Under the pieces are notes generated by a model that ran no database searches, had not been told where the DNA came from, and worked only from the letters and a program-made list of their open reading frames with translations. This document shows positions 1 to 11,963 of a DNA stretch of 64,000 nt, piece after piece; within the stretch, counting starts at the first letter, position 1; every line of letters starts with the position of its first letter. This stretch comes from Fluviispira sanaruensis (GTDB lineage: Bacteria > Bdellovibrionota_B > Oligoflexia > Silvanigrellales > Silvanigrellaceae), in NCBI RefSeq assembly GCF_004295685.1, contig NZ_AP019368.1, positions 1 to 64,000 of the forward strand, in the 5' to 3' direction. Position numbers and translations under genes: made by a program.

Positions 1-1518
1 ATGTTAGATAGAGATTTCAATCAAATTTTTTCTGAAAAACTACGCATTCGCTTTGTTGAGCTTGGACTTTCAAAATCAACAGCCACTAAAATTGCCAAGT
101 TAGTGACCCCAATACGTATTGATGGAAACACTATAATATCTTCATGTGCAGATCCGTTTTATCGAGATCAATTTATATCTCCAAAAATTGATGAAATTGA
201 AAAAATAGCTAAACAATGCTTTGGTTCAGAATTTACATTTAAAATTGACTCTCAACCTATTGAACTCAAACAACAGAAAAACAGTCCTCAGTCATCATTT
301 CCAGAAATAAGAGATGAGATTACGCTTTTTCCAGATGATAATATATATTATTCTGAAAAAAAGAAGAAAACAAAAGGAAAAATCCTACAAGAAAACTTTG
401 TTCAACCAAAATTAGAAGAATCTAACCAAGTCAATAAAGAATCTCCTGAGTTGATTACCCAAAATAATGAAAAACCAAGAACTCTTGATGCTTCACAAAA
501 TTTTAGCACTTTTATTCGTTGTGAAAGCAATCTTGTTGCATACTCAGCCTGTGAAGCAGTTGCGAAAAATCCCGGGAACTTATCAAATCCTTTGTTTATT
601 TATGGAGCAACAGGTTTAGGAAAAACTCACCTACTCCATTCAGTTGGTAATGAAATACAACATAAAATTCCTGAGGCAAAAATACTTTATATTACAAGTG
701 AAGACTTTGTGAATGATGTGATCCACAGAGGTATTCGCGTGGGTAAAATGGACGAAGTGCGTATGAAATACAGTGCTTGTGACGTTTTACTTGTAGACGA
801 CATACAATTTTTAGAAAAAAAAGATGCTTGCCAAATAGAATTTTTTCACACTTTTAACGAACTTTATCAAAAAAGGAAGCAAATCGTTATCACAAGCGAT
901 AAGTTTCCAAAAGATATTCCAAATATTGAGGAAAGATTAAAAAGCCGTTTCTTACAAGGTTTACTTGTTGATATTGAACCACCTGGGTTTGAAGACCGGG
1001 TTGCTATTATAGAAACTAAAGCAAACTTAATTGGTTTAAAAATAAATCAAGAAATTTCATTTCTTATTGCCACCCATGCAAAAACGAATGTTAGAGAAAT
1101 TCAAGGACTGCTTAAAGATCTATTAATGAATCAACATATGACAGGACGTAGTCCAACTATAGAGTCCGTAACAGCAATTTTAAAGAGAAGATTTCCTACA
1201 GGCTCAGTTGAATCTACAATTGATATTGCAGCTATTCAAAAGGTTGTAGCAAATCATTTTCAAATAAAAATGTCTGATTTAATGGGGCAAAGCCGTCAAC
1301 AAAAATTTGTTGTTGCTAGACATATTGCGATGTTTTTAGCAAAAGAAATGATTGGTCTACAAATTGTTGCAATCGCAAGTGCGTTCGGCAAAAAAGATCA
1401 CACAACCGTTCTTCATGCTATGTCAAAAGTAAAAGAATCTTTAGAAAGAGATGATGATTTTAGAGGAAACTTTGTCCAAATTAAAAGAAAAATAGATCAG
1501 ATCATGCAATCAAATTAA
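1..1518 (+). CDS. dnaA: Chromosomal replication initiator protein DnaA
   Basis: ATP-dependent initiator that binds DnaA boxes at oriC and melts the origin. The 505-residue product shows the full architecture: an N-terminal domain I (about 1-80), a long polar linker (about 90-165), an AAA+ domain with Walker A GATGLGKT at 202-209 and Walker B LLVDD near 263, and a C-terminal DNA-binding domain with the signature DHTTVLHA near the end. The ATG is the first base of the window, so the upstream promoter is not visible. Its stop codon overlaps the stop of the convergent Sua5-like gene by 4 bp (TTAA). The origin lies beyond that neighbour, about 1.1 kb downstream. Identification is secure. Confidence 0.98.
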   Translation: MLDRDFNQIFSEKLRIRFVELGLSKSTATKIAKLVTPIRIDGNTIISSCADPFYRDQFISPKIDEIEKIAKQCFGSEFTFKIDSQPIELKQQKNSPQSSFPEIRDEITLFPDDNIYYSEKKKKTKGKILQENFVQPKLEESNQVNKESPELITQNNEKPRTLDASQNFSTFIRCESNLVAYSACEAVAKNPGNLSNPLFIYGATGLGKTHLLHSVGNEIQHKIPEAKILYITSEDFVNDVIHRGIRVGKMDEVRMKYSACDVLLVDDIQFLEKKDACQIEFFHTFNELYQKRKQIVITSDKFPKDIPNIEERLKSRFLQGLLVDIEPPGFEDRVAIIETKANLIGLKINQEISFLIATHAKTNVREIQGLLKDLLMNQHMTGRSPTIESVTAILKRRFPTGSVESTIDIAAIQKVVANHFQIKMSDLMGQSRQQKFVVARHIAMFLAKEMIGLQIVAIASAFGKKDHTTVLHAMSKVKESLERDDDFRGNFVQIKRKIDQIMQSN

Positions 1519-2630
1519 ATAATATTGATATATTTTCCAGAGGCTGCTCGATATATTCTATCAAATACTCCAAAACTTTTTTCATTATTTTGTTCAATTA
1601 AGTCTGGTAATAAAATATATTTCGCACCTTCTATTTTCTCCGCATTTCTTAAATATGAAAATAAATTCTGACTTGCTTCATCGAAGTCTCCTCGACTAGA
1701 CAAATCAATATATTTTAAAGAACTCTTCATTAAAGATGCATTTTTTTGGTTAAAATCAATTATAACAGAAGAATTTAAGAATTCTTTCGAGAACGTTTGT
1801 CCGAAGTTTTCACTTTTACTTTGATTGGTAACTATAAATGCTTCAATTGTAGGAGCATAATGCGTAAGCAATTGACCAGGTGATTCCATTGATATATTAG
1901 CGCTTTTTTCAATATCTTGTATTTTAACGACTCTTTGCAAAATCTCAAACTTAAAATTGATTTTTTCTTTATTTAATTCACTTTTAATCTGCAGCGAGCT
2001 AATAGCTCCTGGTCTTAATAACGCTATTTTGTTTTTTTCAAATATTTTTATGACTGTAGATTCGATTCCAATAGAACAATTTTCTGAATGATCTAATATA
2101 TAAAGATCGTCGAAGTCACTCAGATCATCATATACATGTTTTGCTGTTGTTGGGCTCACATGGCCAAAGCGATTTGCACTCGGAGCTGCGACTGGAATAT
2201 TTGCTTGCTTAAGCAATTCTTGCGCTACTTTATTTGCAGGAATTCTAAGTGCAATCGAATCACCGTTTGCAGTGATAATTTTTGGAACAATATTTGATGC
2301 TTTAACAATTATTGTCAGTGGACCGGGCCAAAATTTTGTACCAAGAACGTCAAAACATTGTCTTTGAAATTCTGACATATTTGTTAAACTTTCTGCTTGA
2401 CGCATAAAACTTATGTGAACAATAAGTGGATCTGATTTAGGCCGTCCTTTCGCACTGAAGATTTTTTCAGCTGCTTTTTCGCTTAGGGCGTTTGCACCGA
2501 GTCCATAAACAGTTTCTGTTGGAAATGCGACTAATGAATCCGACTTAAGTGCTTTTGCACAGAAAGTTAGAGATTCTTCAGAAAAGGGTAAAACTTTTGC
2601 CACATGTATCTCCGATGATTTTTGTTTCAT
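1515..2630 (-). CDS. Threonylcarbamoyl-AMP synthase, Sua5/YrdC family
   Basis: Makes threonylcarbamoyl-AMP from threonine, bicarbonate and ATP, the first step of t6A37 modification of ANN-reading tRNAs. The 371-residue protein has an N-terminal YrdC domain with PTETVYGLG at 37-45, KGRPKSDPL at 61-69 (KxR motif) and APSANRFG near 150 (SxN motif). A further roughly 140 residues correspond to the C-terminal Sua5 domain, so this is the long Sua5 form, not the short YrdC form. It sits between dnaA and oriC, pointing back toward dnaA. Its ATG has a modest AGAAGC ribosome site, and its 5' end borders the first DnaA boxes, so firing of the origin could affect its transcription (inference). Confidence 0.93.
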   Translation of the reverse strand: MKQKSSEIHVAKVLPFSEESLTFCAKALKSDSLVAFPTETVYGLGANALSEKAAEKIFSAKGRPKSDPLIVHISFMRQAESLTNMSEFQRQCFDVLGTKFWPGPLTIIVKASNIVPKIITANGDSIALRIPANKVAQELLKQANIPVAAPSANRFGHVSPTTAKHVYDDLSDFDDLYILDHSENCSIGIESTVIKIFEKNKIALLRPGAISSLQIKSELNKEKINFKFEILQRVVKIQDIEKSANISMESPGQLLTHYAPTIEAFIVTNQSKSENFGQTFSKEFLNSSVIIDFNQKNASLMKSSLKYIDLSSRGDFDEASQNLFSYLRNAEKIEGAKYILLPDLIEQNNEKSFGVFDRIYRAASGKYINII

Positions 2631-2836
2631 ATTCGCTTCTTAAACGACTTATCCACATGTTATCCACATGGTAACATACCTACATAAGTGATCGCACTTT
2701 TTCCATATTTTAGAATGATTTTCAAGGTTTTTATAAAAAGTTATCCACATAAAAGAATAGAGTTATCCACATATCCACATTCTACTTTTTCAAGCAAACT
2801 ACCCCACCTTTACCTCTTCACATAGAAATTTTCTAA

Positions 2837-2878
2837 TGTGGATAACGTGTGGATAACGTGTGGACAACGTGTGGACAA
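2837..2878 (-). repeat. Left phased DnaA-box array (4 boxes, 11-bp period)
   Basis: Four minus-oriented boxes start at 2837, 2848, 2859 and 2870. The first two read TGTGGATAA and the last two TGTGGACAA, each followed by CG or CC. The period is exactly 11 bp, about one helical turn, so all four would face the same side of the duplex. Confidence 0.95.
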
Positions 2879-2926
2879 CCTCTTTGCTATTTTTTTGCGC
2901 ATCGACTTATCCACAGATATTTTGAC

Positions 2927-2968
2927 TTATCCACACTCTATCCACATGTTATCCACACGTTATCCACA
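2927..2968 (+). repeat. Right phased DnaA-box array (4 boxes, 11-bp period)
   Basis: Four plus-oriented boxes start at 2927, 2938, 2949 and 2960. Three are perfect TTATCCACA and the one at 2938 is CTATCCACA. The 11-bp spacing equals that of the left array. The two arrays are exact mirror images about position 2902.5, since every paired start and end sums to 5805. Confidence 0.95.
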
Positions 2969-3145
2969 TCTTTTTTAGTCTTTTTATTTCCTTTATTGTC
3001 TTTTATTATCCTTGTTTAGGTCAAGAGCTCTTTAAGTTATCCACAAAAAGTGGGGTAGCCTACTACTACTTCTAATAAAAAAGAGATTCTATTTCTTAAT
3101 AAGTGTATAAGAAGGTGTTCTCAAGATCTCTTGCTTGAAGAGCGG

Positions 3146-3174
3146 TTGACAATAGGTTAAGCAAAATGTTGTAT
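3146..3174 (+). promoter_or_regulatory. Probable sigma70 promoter of dnaN
   Basis: TTGACA at 3146-3151 is a perfect -35 hexamer. A 17-bp spacer leads to TTGTAT at 3169-3174 as -10. Transcription would start near 3181, upstream of the ATG at 3201 but downstream of the alternative GTG at 3177, which supports the later start for dnaN. Confidence 0.6.
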
Positions 3175-3200
3175 ACGTGAACTTCTTCAAAGGTGGACAC

Positions 3201-4385
3201 ATGTTTAAAAAGTGCTATCGTTTTTTTTCATCCGAAGTCCAAGGATTAAACTCAGAAATTTCTGCAGAGTTTGAAAGAGACAAATTGGCAGCAGCTTTAC
3301 TTGCTGTAAGTGCTGCTCAAATAGATCCCGATATAGGATGGGTACAATTATCATTCTCGGGTGATAAAAAAGTTATTATTTCTTCTATAAGCCACAATTT
3401 ATCTATAAAATGTGAAATCGATACCCCTCACACAGGTTTTGGCGTAATAAAGGTTTCTGGTAAGCAATTTTCAGATTATGTTAAGCAGCTTCCATCTACA
3501 AAAGTAACTTTAAAAGCAGAGCTTCCTTCACGTATTCATCTTCGTTGTGGAAGAAGTTCAGCAAAAATACAGCTTGTTCAGGACCAGACCTTAAGCAATA
3601 TTGATGTCCCAGAAACAGGAACAACAGTTAAAATCAAAGGAAATCAAATTGAAAAATTTGTTTCCAGCTTTAAAGATTTTGTTTCTGTGGACGACAATCG
3701 TTTTTATGCTAATGGTGCTCTTATTTGGGCAGAAAAAGACACCGAAAAAGGAGCCGTTTTACATGCGGTAGCAAGTGATGCATTGCGTCTTGCCAAATCC
3801 ACTTTATTTGAAGGTGTAAATATTGAAAATCTTGATGCAAGCCAAGTTCTTGTGCCAAGAAAAGCCCTCGAAGAACTCAAAAGAGTCGCTGGTCTTGAGC
3901 CTGAAACAGAATTTCTTTTAAGATGGCATAATAAAGAACTCTTTTTTGCTGTAGAAACACCTGAATACACTATGTTTGCTAAATGTATTGCAGGACAATA
4001 TCCTCCATATGAAGCAGCTATTCCTCAAAAAATTAATATGGAAATACAAGTTGATCTTAAATCTATACAAGATAGTGTAAAGCGTTCGCTTCTATTTGCA
4101 GATAAAAATAAAATTATGAAGCTACACTTTGAAAACTCCTTATTGACTATGGCAAGTTCAACTCCTGGTCAAAAAGAAGGTGAAGAAGTTATAGAAATGA
4201 ATTCGTCCATATCTTCTCCATTTGAGGTAAACTACAACGGTTCTTTAATAACAGGTATTTTAGGTGTTATTTCAGGATCTCGCGTGCAATTTGCTTGGGA
4301 AAATATGAATAGACCTGTTAAAATTACAGGCGAAGAACTCAGAGGAATTGAAGTTTTCTATCTACTTGTTCCTGCACGTTTCTAA
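3201..4385 (+). CDS. dnaN: DNA polymerase III beta subunit (sliding clamp)
   Basis: Ring-shaped processivity clamp that tethers DNA polymerase III to DNA. The product of 394 residues has the usual clamp length plus about 15-20 extra N-terminal residues before the first clamp strand. It carries typical internal patterns such as YANGALIW and the C-terminal VFYLLVPARF, resembling the canonical VxYLVMPMRL end. An in-frame GTG at 3177 would add eight residues, but AAAGGTGG lies just before ATG 3201 and the predicted promoter would start transcripts after 3177. Order dnaN-gyrB-gyrA downstream of oriC is common in bacteria. Confidence 0.96.
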   Translation: MFKKCYRFFSSEVQGLNSEISAEFERDKLAAALLAVSAAQIDPDIGWVQLSFSGDKKVIISSISHNLSIKCEIDTPHTGFGVIKVSGKQFSDYVKQLPSTKVTLKAELPSRIHLRCGRSSAKIQLVQDQTLSNIDVPETGTTVKIKGNQIEKFVSSFKDFVSVDDNRFYANGALIWAEKDTEKGAVLHAVASDALRLAKSTLFEGVNIENLDASQVLVPRKALEELKRVAGLEPETEFLLRWHNKELFFAVETPEYTMFAKCIAGQYPPYEAAIPQKINMEIQVDLKSIQDSVKRSLLFADKNKIMKLHFENSLLTMASSTPGQKEGEEVIEMNSSISSPFEVNYNGSLITGILGVISGSRVQFAWENMNRPVKITGEELRGIEVFYLLVPARF

Positions 4386-4419
4386 TTTTGTTTAAGGTTT
4401 TAAAGTTTAAATTTTTTGA

Positions 4420-6885
<2,466 letters not shown>

Positions 6886-6913
6886 ATAAAAGTAATAATT
6901 TGGAAAAAAGATT

Positions 6914-9388
6914 ATGTCACAAGAAAAAATGAGTGTTGTTACTGCAAATATTAATGATGAAATGAAAAATGCATATCTTGATTATGCAATGAGCGTTATT
7001 GTGAGCCGTGCTCTCCCCGATGTGCGTGATGGTATGAAACCTGTTCACAGACGAGTTTTATATGCGATGTATGAACAAAATAATGTTCATAATAAAGCCT
7101 ATAAAAAATCGGCACGTATTGTCGGGGATGTATTGGGTAAATATCACCCACACAGCGATACTTCTGTTTATGATGCTCTTGTTCGCTTGGCTCAAGACTT
7201 TTCGTTACGTTATCCGCTGATTGATGGTCAGGGGAACTTCGGATCTATCGACGGTGACTCTCCAGCTGCAATGCGTTACACTGAAGTCCGCTTGGCTAAA
7301 ATATCAGAATCGCTTATGGGCTCTATTGAAGAAGATACGGTAGATTTTGGCCCAAACTATGATAATAGCGAAGTTCAACCCCTTGTGCTCCCTTCCGTTT
7401 TGCCACAGCTCTTAGTAAATGGTCAGAGTGGTATTGCTGTAGGTATGGCCACAAATATTCCTCCACATAACTTAACTGAAATTCTCGATGCACTTATTTT
7501 CATGATTGAAAAGGGCAGTTCTACAATTGAACAACTCATGGCTTATGTTAAGGGTCCTGATTTTCCTTCATACGGAATGATTTGCGGACTAAAAGGCATT
7601 CATGATGCCTATCGCACTGGCCGTGGAAGCATAGTTGTTCGCGGAAAAGCCACAGTCGAATCTACTAAAAATGGTAGAGAACAAATTATTGTGACAGAGC
7701 TTCCTTACCAAGTTAATAAACTCACATGGATTGAAAAGATTGCTGAACTTGTCAAGCAAGAAGAAATTCAAGGAATTTCTGATATTCGTGATGAAAGTAA
7801 CAAAGAAGGCATTCGCGTCGTTATTGAAGTTAAAAAAGGCGAAAATGCAGAGGTTCTATTAAATCACCTGTATAAGCGAACCCGTTTACAAGACTCTTTT
7901 GGCGTAAATATGGTTTGTATTGTGCGTGGTGCTCCTCGACTTCTAAATCTAAAAGAATGTCTCGAGTACTTCTTAGAACACCGCCTCGAAGTGATTACGC
8001 GTCGCACAACGTTTAGACTACGCAAAGCACAAGATAGACTCCATATATTAGATGGTTTAAAAATTGCTGTTGATAATATCGATAAAGTTGTCAGTATTAT
8101 TCGGGCTGCAGATAGCCGTGATGATGCCAAAGAAAAATTAATTTCAGCTTATGCTCTGTCTGATAAACAGGTCACTGCAATTTTAGATATGCGTTTATCA
8201 CAATTAACAGGATTAGAACGCGATAAAATTATTGCAGAACACAAGGAAACACTAGTTATAATTGCGGACTTAAAAGATATTCTCGAAAAACCTGAAAGAG
8301 TTAAAGCTATTGCTAAAGAAGAATTTATTAATTTAAAAAATTCTCATGGTGATGAAAGAAGAACAGAAATTGCGACTGAAGCCGGCGATGTTGATATCGC
8401 AAGTCTTATTCCTCCAGCAAATGTTTTTGTTACTTTTTCAAGTACAGGTTATATTAAACGCGTCAATCAAGATGAATTTAGAATTCAAAATAGAGCTGGA
8501 AAAGGTAAAACAGGTGCTGCATTAAAAGAAAATGATGTGGTTAAATTTACGTTCCATGCACATACTCATGATTATGTATTGATGTTCTCTAACCTTGGTA
8601 AAGTTTATAGCTTTAAAGTGTATGAATTACCTGAAGCTTCTGCTACTGCCCGTGGTAAATCAATCAATCAAATACTTACAATGTCAAGTAACGAACAAAT
8701 CACTGCTATGTTACCTGTGAAAGAATTTACTGAAAACCAACATATTCTAATGGTAACAAAAGAAGGTGTGATTAAGAAAACCGAGCTTTCTTCATTCTCA
8801 AACATTCGTGTAGGCGGTTTACGCGCTGTTACATTAGAAGAGGGTGACACACTTGTTTCTGTGAAAATAACGACAGGTACAGACGAAGTTGTCATTGCAA
8901 CGGCTCACGGCCAAGCGGTTCGTTTTAGTGAAGGCGATGTGCGCAGTATGGGGCGCACGGCACGCGGTGTCAAAGGAATTACCTTAGATGAAGTAGATAA
9001 AGACTTTGTTGTGGCAGCTGAAGTGGTGCGTCCAGACGAGTGTGTCTTGGTTGTAACAGAAAATGGTTATGGCAAGAGAAGTAAGCTCGAAGAATACAGA
9101 AAAACAAGTCGCGGTGGCAAAGGTGTAAAGACCATTAAAATCAGCGAACGCAATGGCAATGTTATCAGTATGATGTCGGTTAACGCAGAGTCTGACATCA
9201 TGCTCACCACCAATACAGGTCGCGTATTAAGAATTAAAGTGAGTTCTTTACGTGTTATGGGAAGAGTGACGCAAGGCGTTTGTCTCATGCGAATTTTGGA
9301 TGAAGAAAAAATTGTTTCTGTTTCTACACCAAGCGAGTTCGACGACACCCCTGTTACACAAATAGAATCTGTAGAAGAAGTAGAGTAA
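6914..9388 (+). CDS. gyrA: DNA gyrase subunit A
   Basis: DNA breakage-reunion subunit of gyrase. In the 824-residue product the catalytic tyrosine is Y122 in AAMRYTEVR, the same number as in E. coli. The quinolone-resistance-determining region reads PHSDTSVYD at 79-87, giving Ser81, Thr83 and Asp87 (E. coli has Gly81, Ser83 and Asp87). The C-terminal half has the six-bladed pinwheel repeats and a GyrA-box-like SRGGKG. The acidic tail ends in VEEVE. The gene follows gyrB directly, and the lipoprotein gene starts 4 bp after its stop, which suggests readthrough. Confidence 0.97.
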   Translation: MSQEKMSVVTANINDEMKNAYLDYAMSVIVSRALPDVRDGMKPVHRRVLYAMYEQNNVHNKAYKKSARIVGDVLGKYHPHSDTSVYDALVRLAQDFSLRYPLIDGQGNFGSIDGDSPAAMRYTEVRLAKISESLMGSIEEDTVDFGPNYDNSEVQPLVLPSVLPQLLVNGQSGIAVGMATNIPPHNLTEILDALIFMIEKGSSTIEQLMAYVKGPDFPSYGMICGLKGIHDAYRTGRGSIVVRGKATVESTKNGREQIIVTELPYQVNKLTWIEKIAELVKQEEIQGISDIRDESNKEGIRVVIEVKKGENAEVLLNHLYKRTRLQDSFGVNMVCIVRGAPRLLNLKECLEYFLEHRLEVITRRTTFRLRKAQDRLHILDGLKIAVDNIDKVVSIIRAADSRDDAKEKLISAYALSDKQVTAILDMRLSQLTGLERDKIIAEHKETLVIIADLKDILEKPERVKAIAKEEFINLKNSHGDERRTEIATEAGDVDIASLIPPANVFVTFSSTGYIKRVNQDEFRIQNRAGKGKTGAALKENDVVKFTFHAHTHDYVLMFSNLGKVYSFKVYELPEASATARGKSINQILTMSSNEQITAMLPVKEFTENQHILMVTKEGVIKKTELSSFSNIRVGGLRAVTLEEGDTLVSVKITTGTDEVVIATAHGQAVRFSEGDVRSMGRTARGVKGITLDEVDKDFVVAAEVVRPDECVLVVTENGYGKRSKLEEYRKTSRGGKGVKTIKISERNGNVISMMSVNAESDIMLTTNTGRVLRIKVSSLRVMGRVTQGVCLMRILDEEKIVSVSTPSEFDDTPVTQIESVEEVE

Positions 9389-9392
9389 TTAA

Positions 9393-11255
9393 ATGAATAG
9401 AAAGTATTTTTTTTTTAATATAACTTTGTTCGCCGTAGTAGCATTTTTATATTCATGTGGTTTGAGAAAGTTGCCTCAGCCGATCGGTAGTAATTTGTCG
9501 TACCCTGGTTCAATTGTTTCTGATTCCCCTTCCAGTTATTTATTGTTAAATACAGCTGCCAATGACGATTACTCCGATGGTAGTATTCAACGATATACGG
9601 TTGATTCAAGTGGGAATCAGACTTTAGCATCAGTCATCTCAGTTCCGTCGCATGGAACTGAGATTGCTGTTACAAATGATGGTAAACTTGTCGCACTGTC
9701 GTTTGATGATTCTTATGCAGACACCCAATTAAAGTTTTATGATTATAGTTCTCCAAATAGCGCACAGCAATTAAAAAATTTAACTCTTACTTTTCCAAAT
9801 TCGGGTGGAAAGCAAACCATAAAAAGACTTGGAACTTTTAAAAGATCTTCAGAAACAAATTTTTATTATGTCTATGGAACAATATACACTTCTGCAAATT
9901 TGGATGGAACATATAATAATATTCCACCAAGAACATTTCTTACTAAAGTAGCAACTAATTTCTCGTCCTCGCAGACTATTATGATTATGTCATATGGGTT
10001 AGGTGATCCAAATTCTTTTGTGAAGCAATCAACAGCTTTTAACTCTGCAAATACAACAAATGATGTCCAGTATACCTTTGGGTTTGAAGCTCCAACATAC
10101 GATGCACAGAATGATTTATTTATAGCTTTTCCTACTGGTACGTTAGGAAAGTTTGCTGGTGGGGTGATAAATAGTTATCCAAGTTTACCGAAACCTTTTG
10201 AATATTTCTCAACTACAGCAGCAAAATATAATAAGTGTACGACCTATAATTGTACTGATTTTCGCGCCGTTTCGTTAGCAGCAGTTTTTATGCCAAATCT
10301 TGTCAGCGGTAAAAGCGCAGACGAGTCCACTTTTTTTGTTCCATTGGCTTGGAATCAAAATGGTATCCCTTATGCAGCAACTTCAAATGGCATTGATATT
10401 GTGTATAGTGAGAATTTAGACAAAGTTGATACTCAATCTTTCTCCTTTCAAAGCCAGTTTTGGTCATCTTACTGGTCTAACACTGCAAATCCAGGAACAA
10501 CTGCTACAACTTGTTATGACGCTACAGCAACATCTAATGCAAATCAGTATGGAACAATCACTCAAAACAGTTTGTTCGTGGTTAAAAAAGGGACAAATGG
10601 AACAAATCAGATCAGTGATAATTCTGCCAATGGGAGCACGGGCTATGGTGGCGAAATATTTTTAATCAATGGTTTTGATTTATTAATTGCAAATATTGCG
10701 AGTATAAATACAGCACGCAACGCAGATACAACAGTTGATAAAACAGATTTTGCGAGCCTGGCAAAATATCAAGTAGTTGATCGATTTAATTCCACCGCGA
10801 ATTTAAATTCAAATTGGCTGCAAGGTTCCGCTACAGTTGCAACCAAAAATGGCGGACCATTGACTTATTATATGTATTCAAGAACTTCGAGTAATGCGAT
10901 ATTCAAAAATCTAAGCACTGCTGTGCCAAATTTGAAAATATTTAATTTTGATGGAGGAAACTGTAGACCTTATTGGTATAGAGTCACGACAAGCGCCAAA
11001 ACGTATGGATTGGATTCAACTTGGATTGGAAACAATTTTAGTGGCTTAGGAGCTGGAGCGACAACTTATCCAGGTGCAACCACAGATCCAACTTTAACGT
11101 ATTACTATTCATATCCGACAACGAATGGAGCAAATCTATGTACAGATGTATCTGTATCGGCTGGAATTCCTTTTGTTTTTTGCTACAACTTCTTGTATAA
11201 TACAGCCACAAGATTTAAAGTTACACAAACAAGTGGTGTATTTACAGAATATTAA
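9393..11255 (+). CDS. Predicted lipoprotein, unknown function
   Basis: I do not recognise a family. The 620-residue product starts with a lipoprotein signal peptide: basic MNRK, a hydrophobic core, and lipobox LYSC with the acylated Cys at about residue 22. The rest is rich in Ser, Thr, Asn, Tyr and Gly. Segments such as DGSIQRYTVDSSGNQTLA and HGTEIAVTNDGKLVALSF resemble blades of a YncE/lactonase-like beta-propeller, though no complete repeat set is evident. It is probably anchored in the outer membrane and exposed to periplasm or surface (inference). It starts 4 bp after gyrA, so it may be expressed with gyrase although a functional link is unlikely. Confidence 0.75.
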   Translation: MNRKYFFFNITLFAVVAFLYSCGLRKLPQPIGSNLSYPGSIVSDSPSSYLLLNTAANDDYSDGSIQRYTVDSSGNQTLASVISVPSHGTEIAVTNDGKLVALSFDDSYADTQLKFYDYSSPNSAQQLKNLTLTFPNSGGKQTIKRLGTFKRSSETNFYYVYGTIYTSANLDGTYNNIPPRTFLTKVATNFSSSQTIMIMSYGLGDPNSFVKQSTAFNSANTTNDVQYTFGFEAPTYDAQNDLFIAFPTGTLGKFAGGVINSYPSLPKPFEYFSTTAAKYNKCTTYNCTDFRAVSLAAVFMPNLVSGKSADESTFFVPLAWNQNGIPYAATSNGIDIVYSENLDKVDTQSFSFQSQFWSSYWSNTANPGTTATTCYDATATSNANQYGTITQNSLFVVKKGTNGTNQISDNSANGSTGYGGEIFLINGFDLLIANIASINTARNADTTVDKTDFASLAKYQVVDRFNSTANLNSNWLQGSATVATKNGGPLTYYMYSRTSSNAIFKNLSTAVPNLKIFNFDGGNCRPYWYRVTTSAKTYGLDSTWIGNNFSGLGAGATTYPGATTDPTLTYYYSYPTTNGANLCTDVSVSAGIPFVFCYNFLYNTATRFKVTQTSGVFTEY

Positions 11256-11275
11256 TACTTATGAAAGAATCTATT

Positions 11276-11944
11276 ATGAAAATTTTTATCGATTCTGCTG
11301 ACATTAAGGAAATTAAAACAGTTGCTGAACTTGGCGTATGTGATGGCGTAACAACAAATCCAACTCTCATTGCAAAATCAGGACAAGATTTTAAAACTGT
11401 ATTAAGCGAAATTATAAACATAATTCCCGGACCAATTTCAGCGGAAGTTATTTCATTAGATTCTAAAGGTATGATAAAGGAAGCAGAAGAACTTGTAAAA
11501 CTTGCGAATAGTATCGTTATTAAACTTCCTTTGACTGAGGAAGGACTTAAAGCATGTAAATATCTTAATGGCAAAGGTATAAAAACCAACGTTACTTTAT
11601 GTTTCAGTGTAGGTCAGGCATTGCTTGCTGCAAAAGCAGGAGCAACTTATGTTTCTCCTTTTATAGGTAGACTTGATGATATTGGCGAAGATGGAGTCAA
11701 TCTTATTAAAGAAATAAAAGCATTATACTCCGCGAACAAAGTAGAAACAAAAATACTTGCAGCAAGCATTCGCAGTCCTAGGCATGTGACAGATTCATTT
11801 ATTTCTGGGGCGGATGTGGTGACATTGCCATTTAAAATATTGCTTCAACTCTATACACATCCGTTAACTGAAAAGGGTCTCAACCAATTTATTGAAGACT
11901 GGAAAAACTCAGGCCAAAGAAGCATACTTGCAGAAAAAATTTAA
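11276..11944 (+). CDS. Small transaldolase / fructose-6-phosphate aldolase family
   Basis: Class I aldolase of the short transaldolase subfamily, acting in the non-oxidative pentose phosphate pathway or on fructose 6-phosphate. The 222-residue product begins MKIFIDSADIKEIK and has DGVTTNPTLIAKSG, the Schiff-base lysine in IVIKLP near residue 85, TNVTLCFSVGQALLAAKAGATYVSPFIGR in consecutive pieces, and the C-terminal ILAASIRSPRHV. Length fits the 210-220-residue short group. ATG 11261 would add MKESI but lacks a ribosome site; family members begin at MKIFID, so 11276 is preferred. Which of the two activities dominates cannot be decided from sequence alone. Confidence 0.9.
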   Translation: MKIFIDSADIKEIKTVAELGVCDGVTTNPTLIAKSGQDFKTVLSEIINIIPGPISAEVISLDSKGMIKEAEELVKLANSIVIKLPLTEEGLKACKYLNGKGIKTNVTLCFSVGQALLAAKAGATYVSPFIGRLDDIGEDGVNLIKEIKALYSANKVETKILAASIRSPRHVTDSFISGADVVTLPFKILLQLYTHPLTEKGLNQFIEDWKNSGQRSILAEKI

Positions 11945-11963
11945 ATTTATTAGAAGTTAGAAA

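Larger units (their letters stand above)
2631..3145. other. oriC: Replication origin (oriC) with DnaA-box clusters
   Basis: Gene-free stretch between the Sua5-like gene and dnaN. Perfect consensus boxes TTATCCACA occur on the plus strand at 2649, 2660, 2741, 2763, 2907, 2927, 2949, 2960 and 3037. On the minus strand TGTGGATAA occurs at 2837 and 2848. One-mismatch boxes lie at 2771 (ATATCCACA), 2859 and 2870 (TGTGGACAA) and 2938 (CTATCCACA). Boxes 2837/2848/2859/2870 and 2927/2938/2949/2960 form two oppositely oriented arrays with exact 11-bp spacing. A T-rich, strand-biased tract at about 2969-3020 is a candidate unwinding element. Location beside dnaN and gyrB fits an origin; replication activity itself is inferred. 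Confidence 0.95.
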
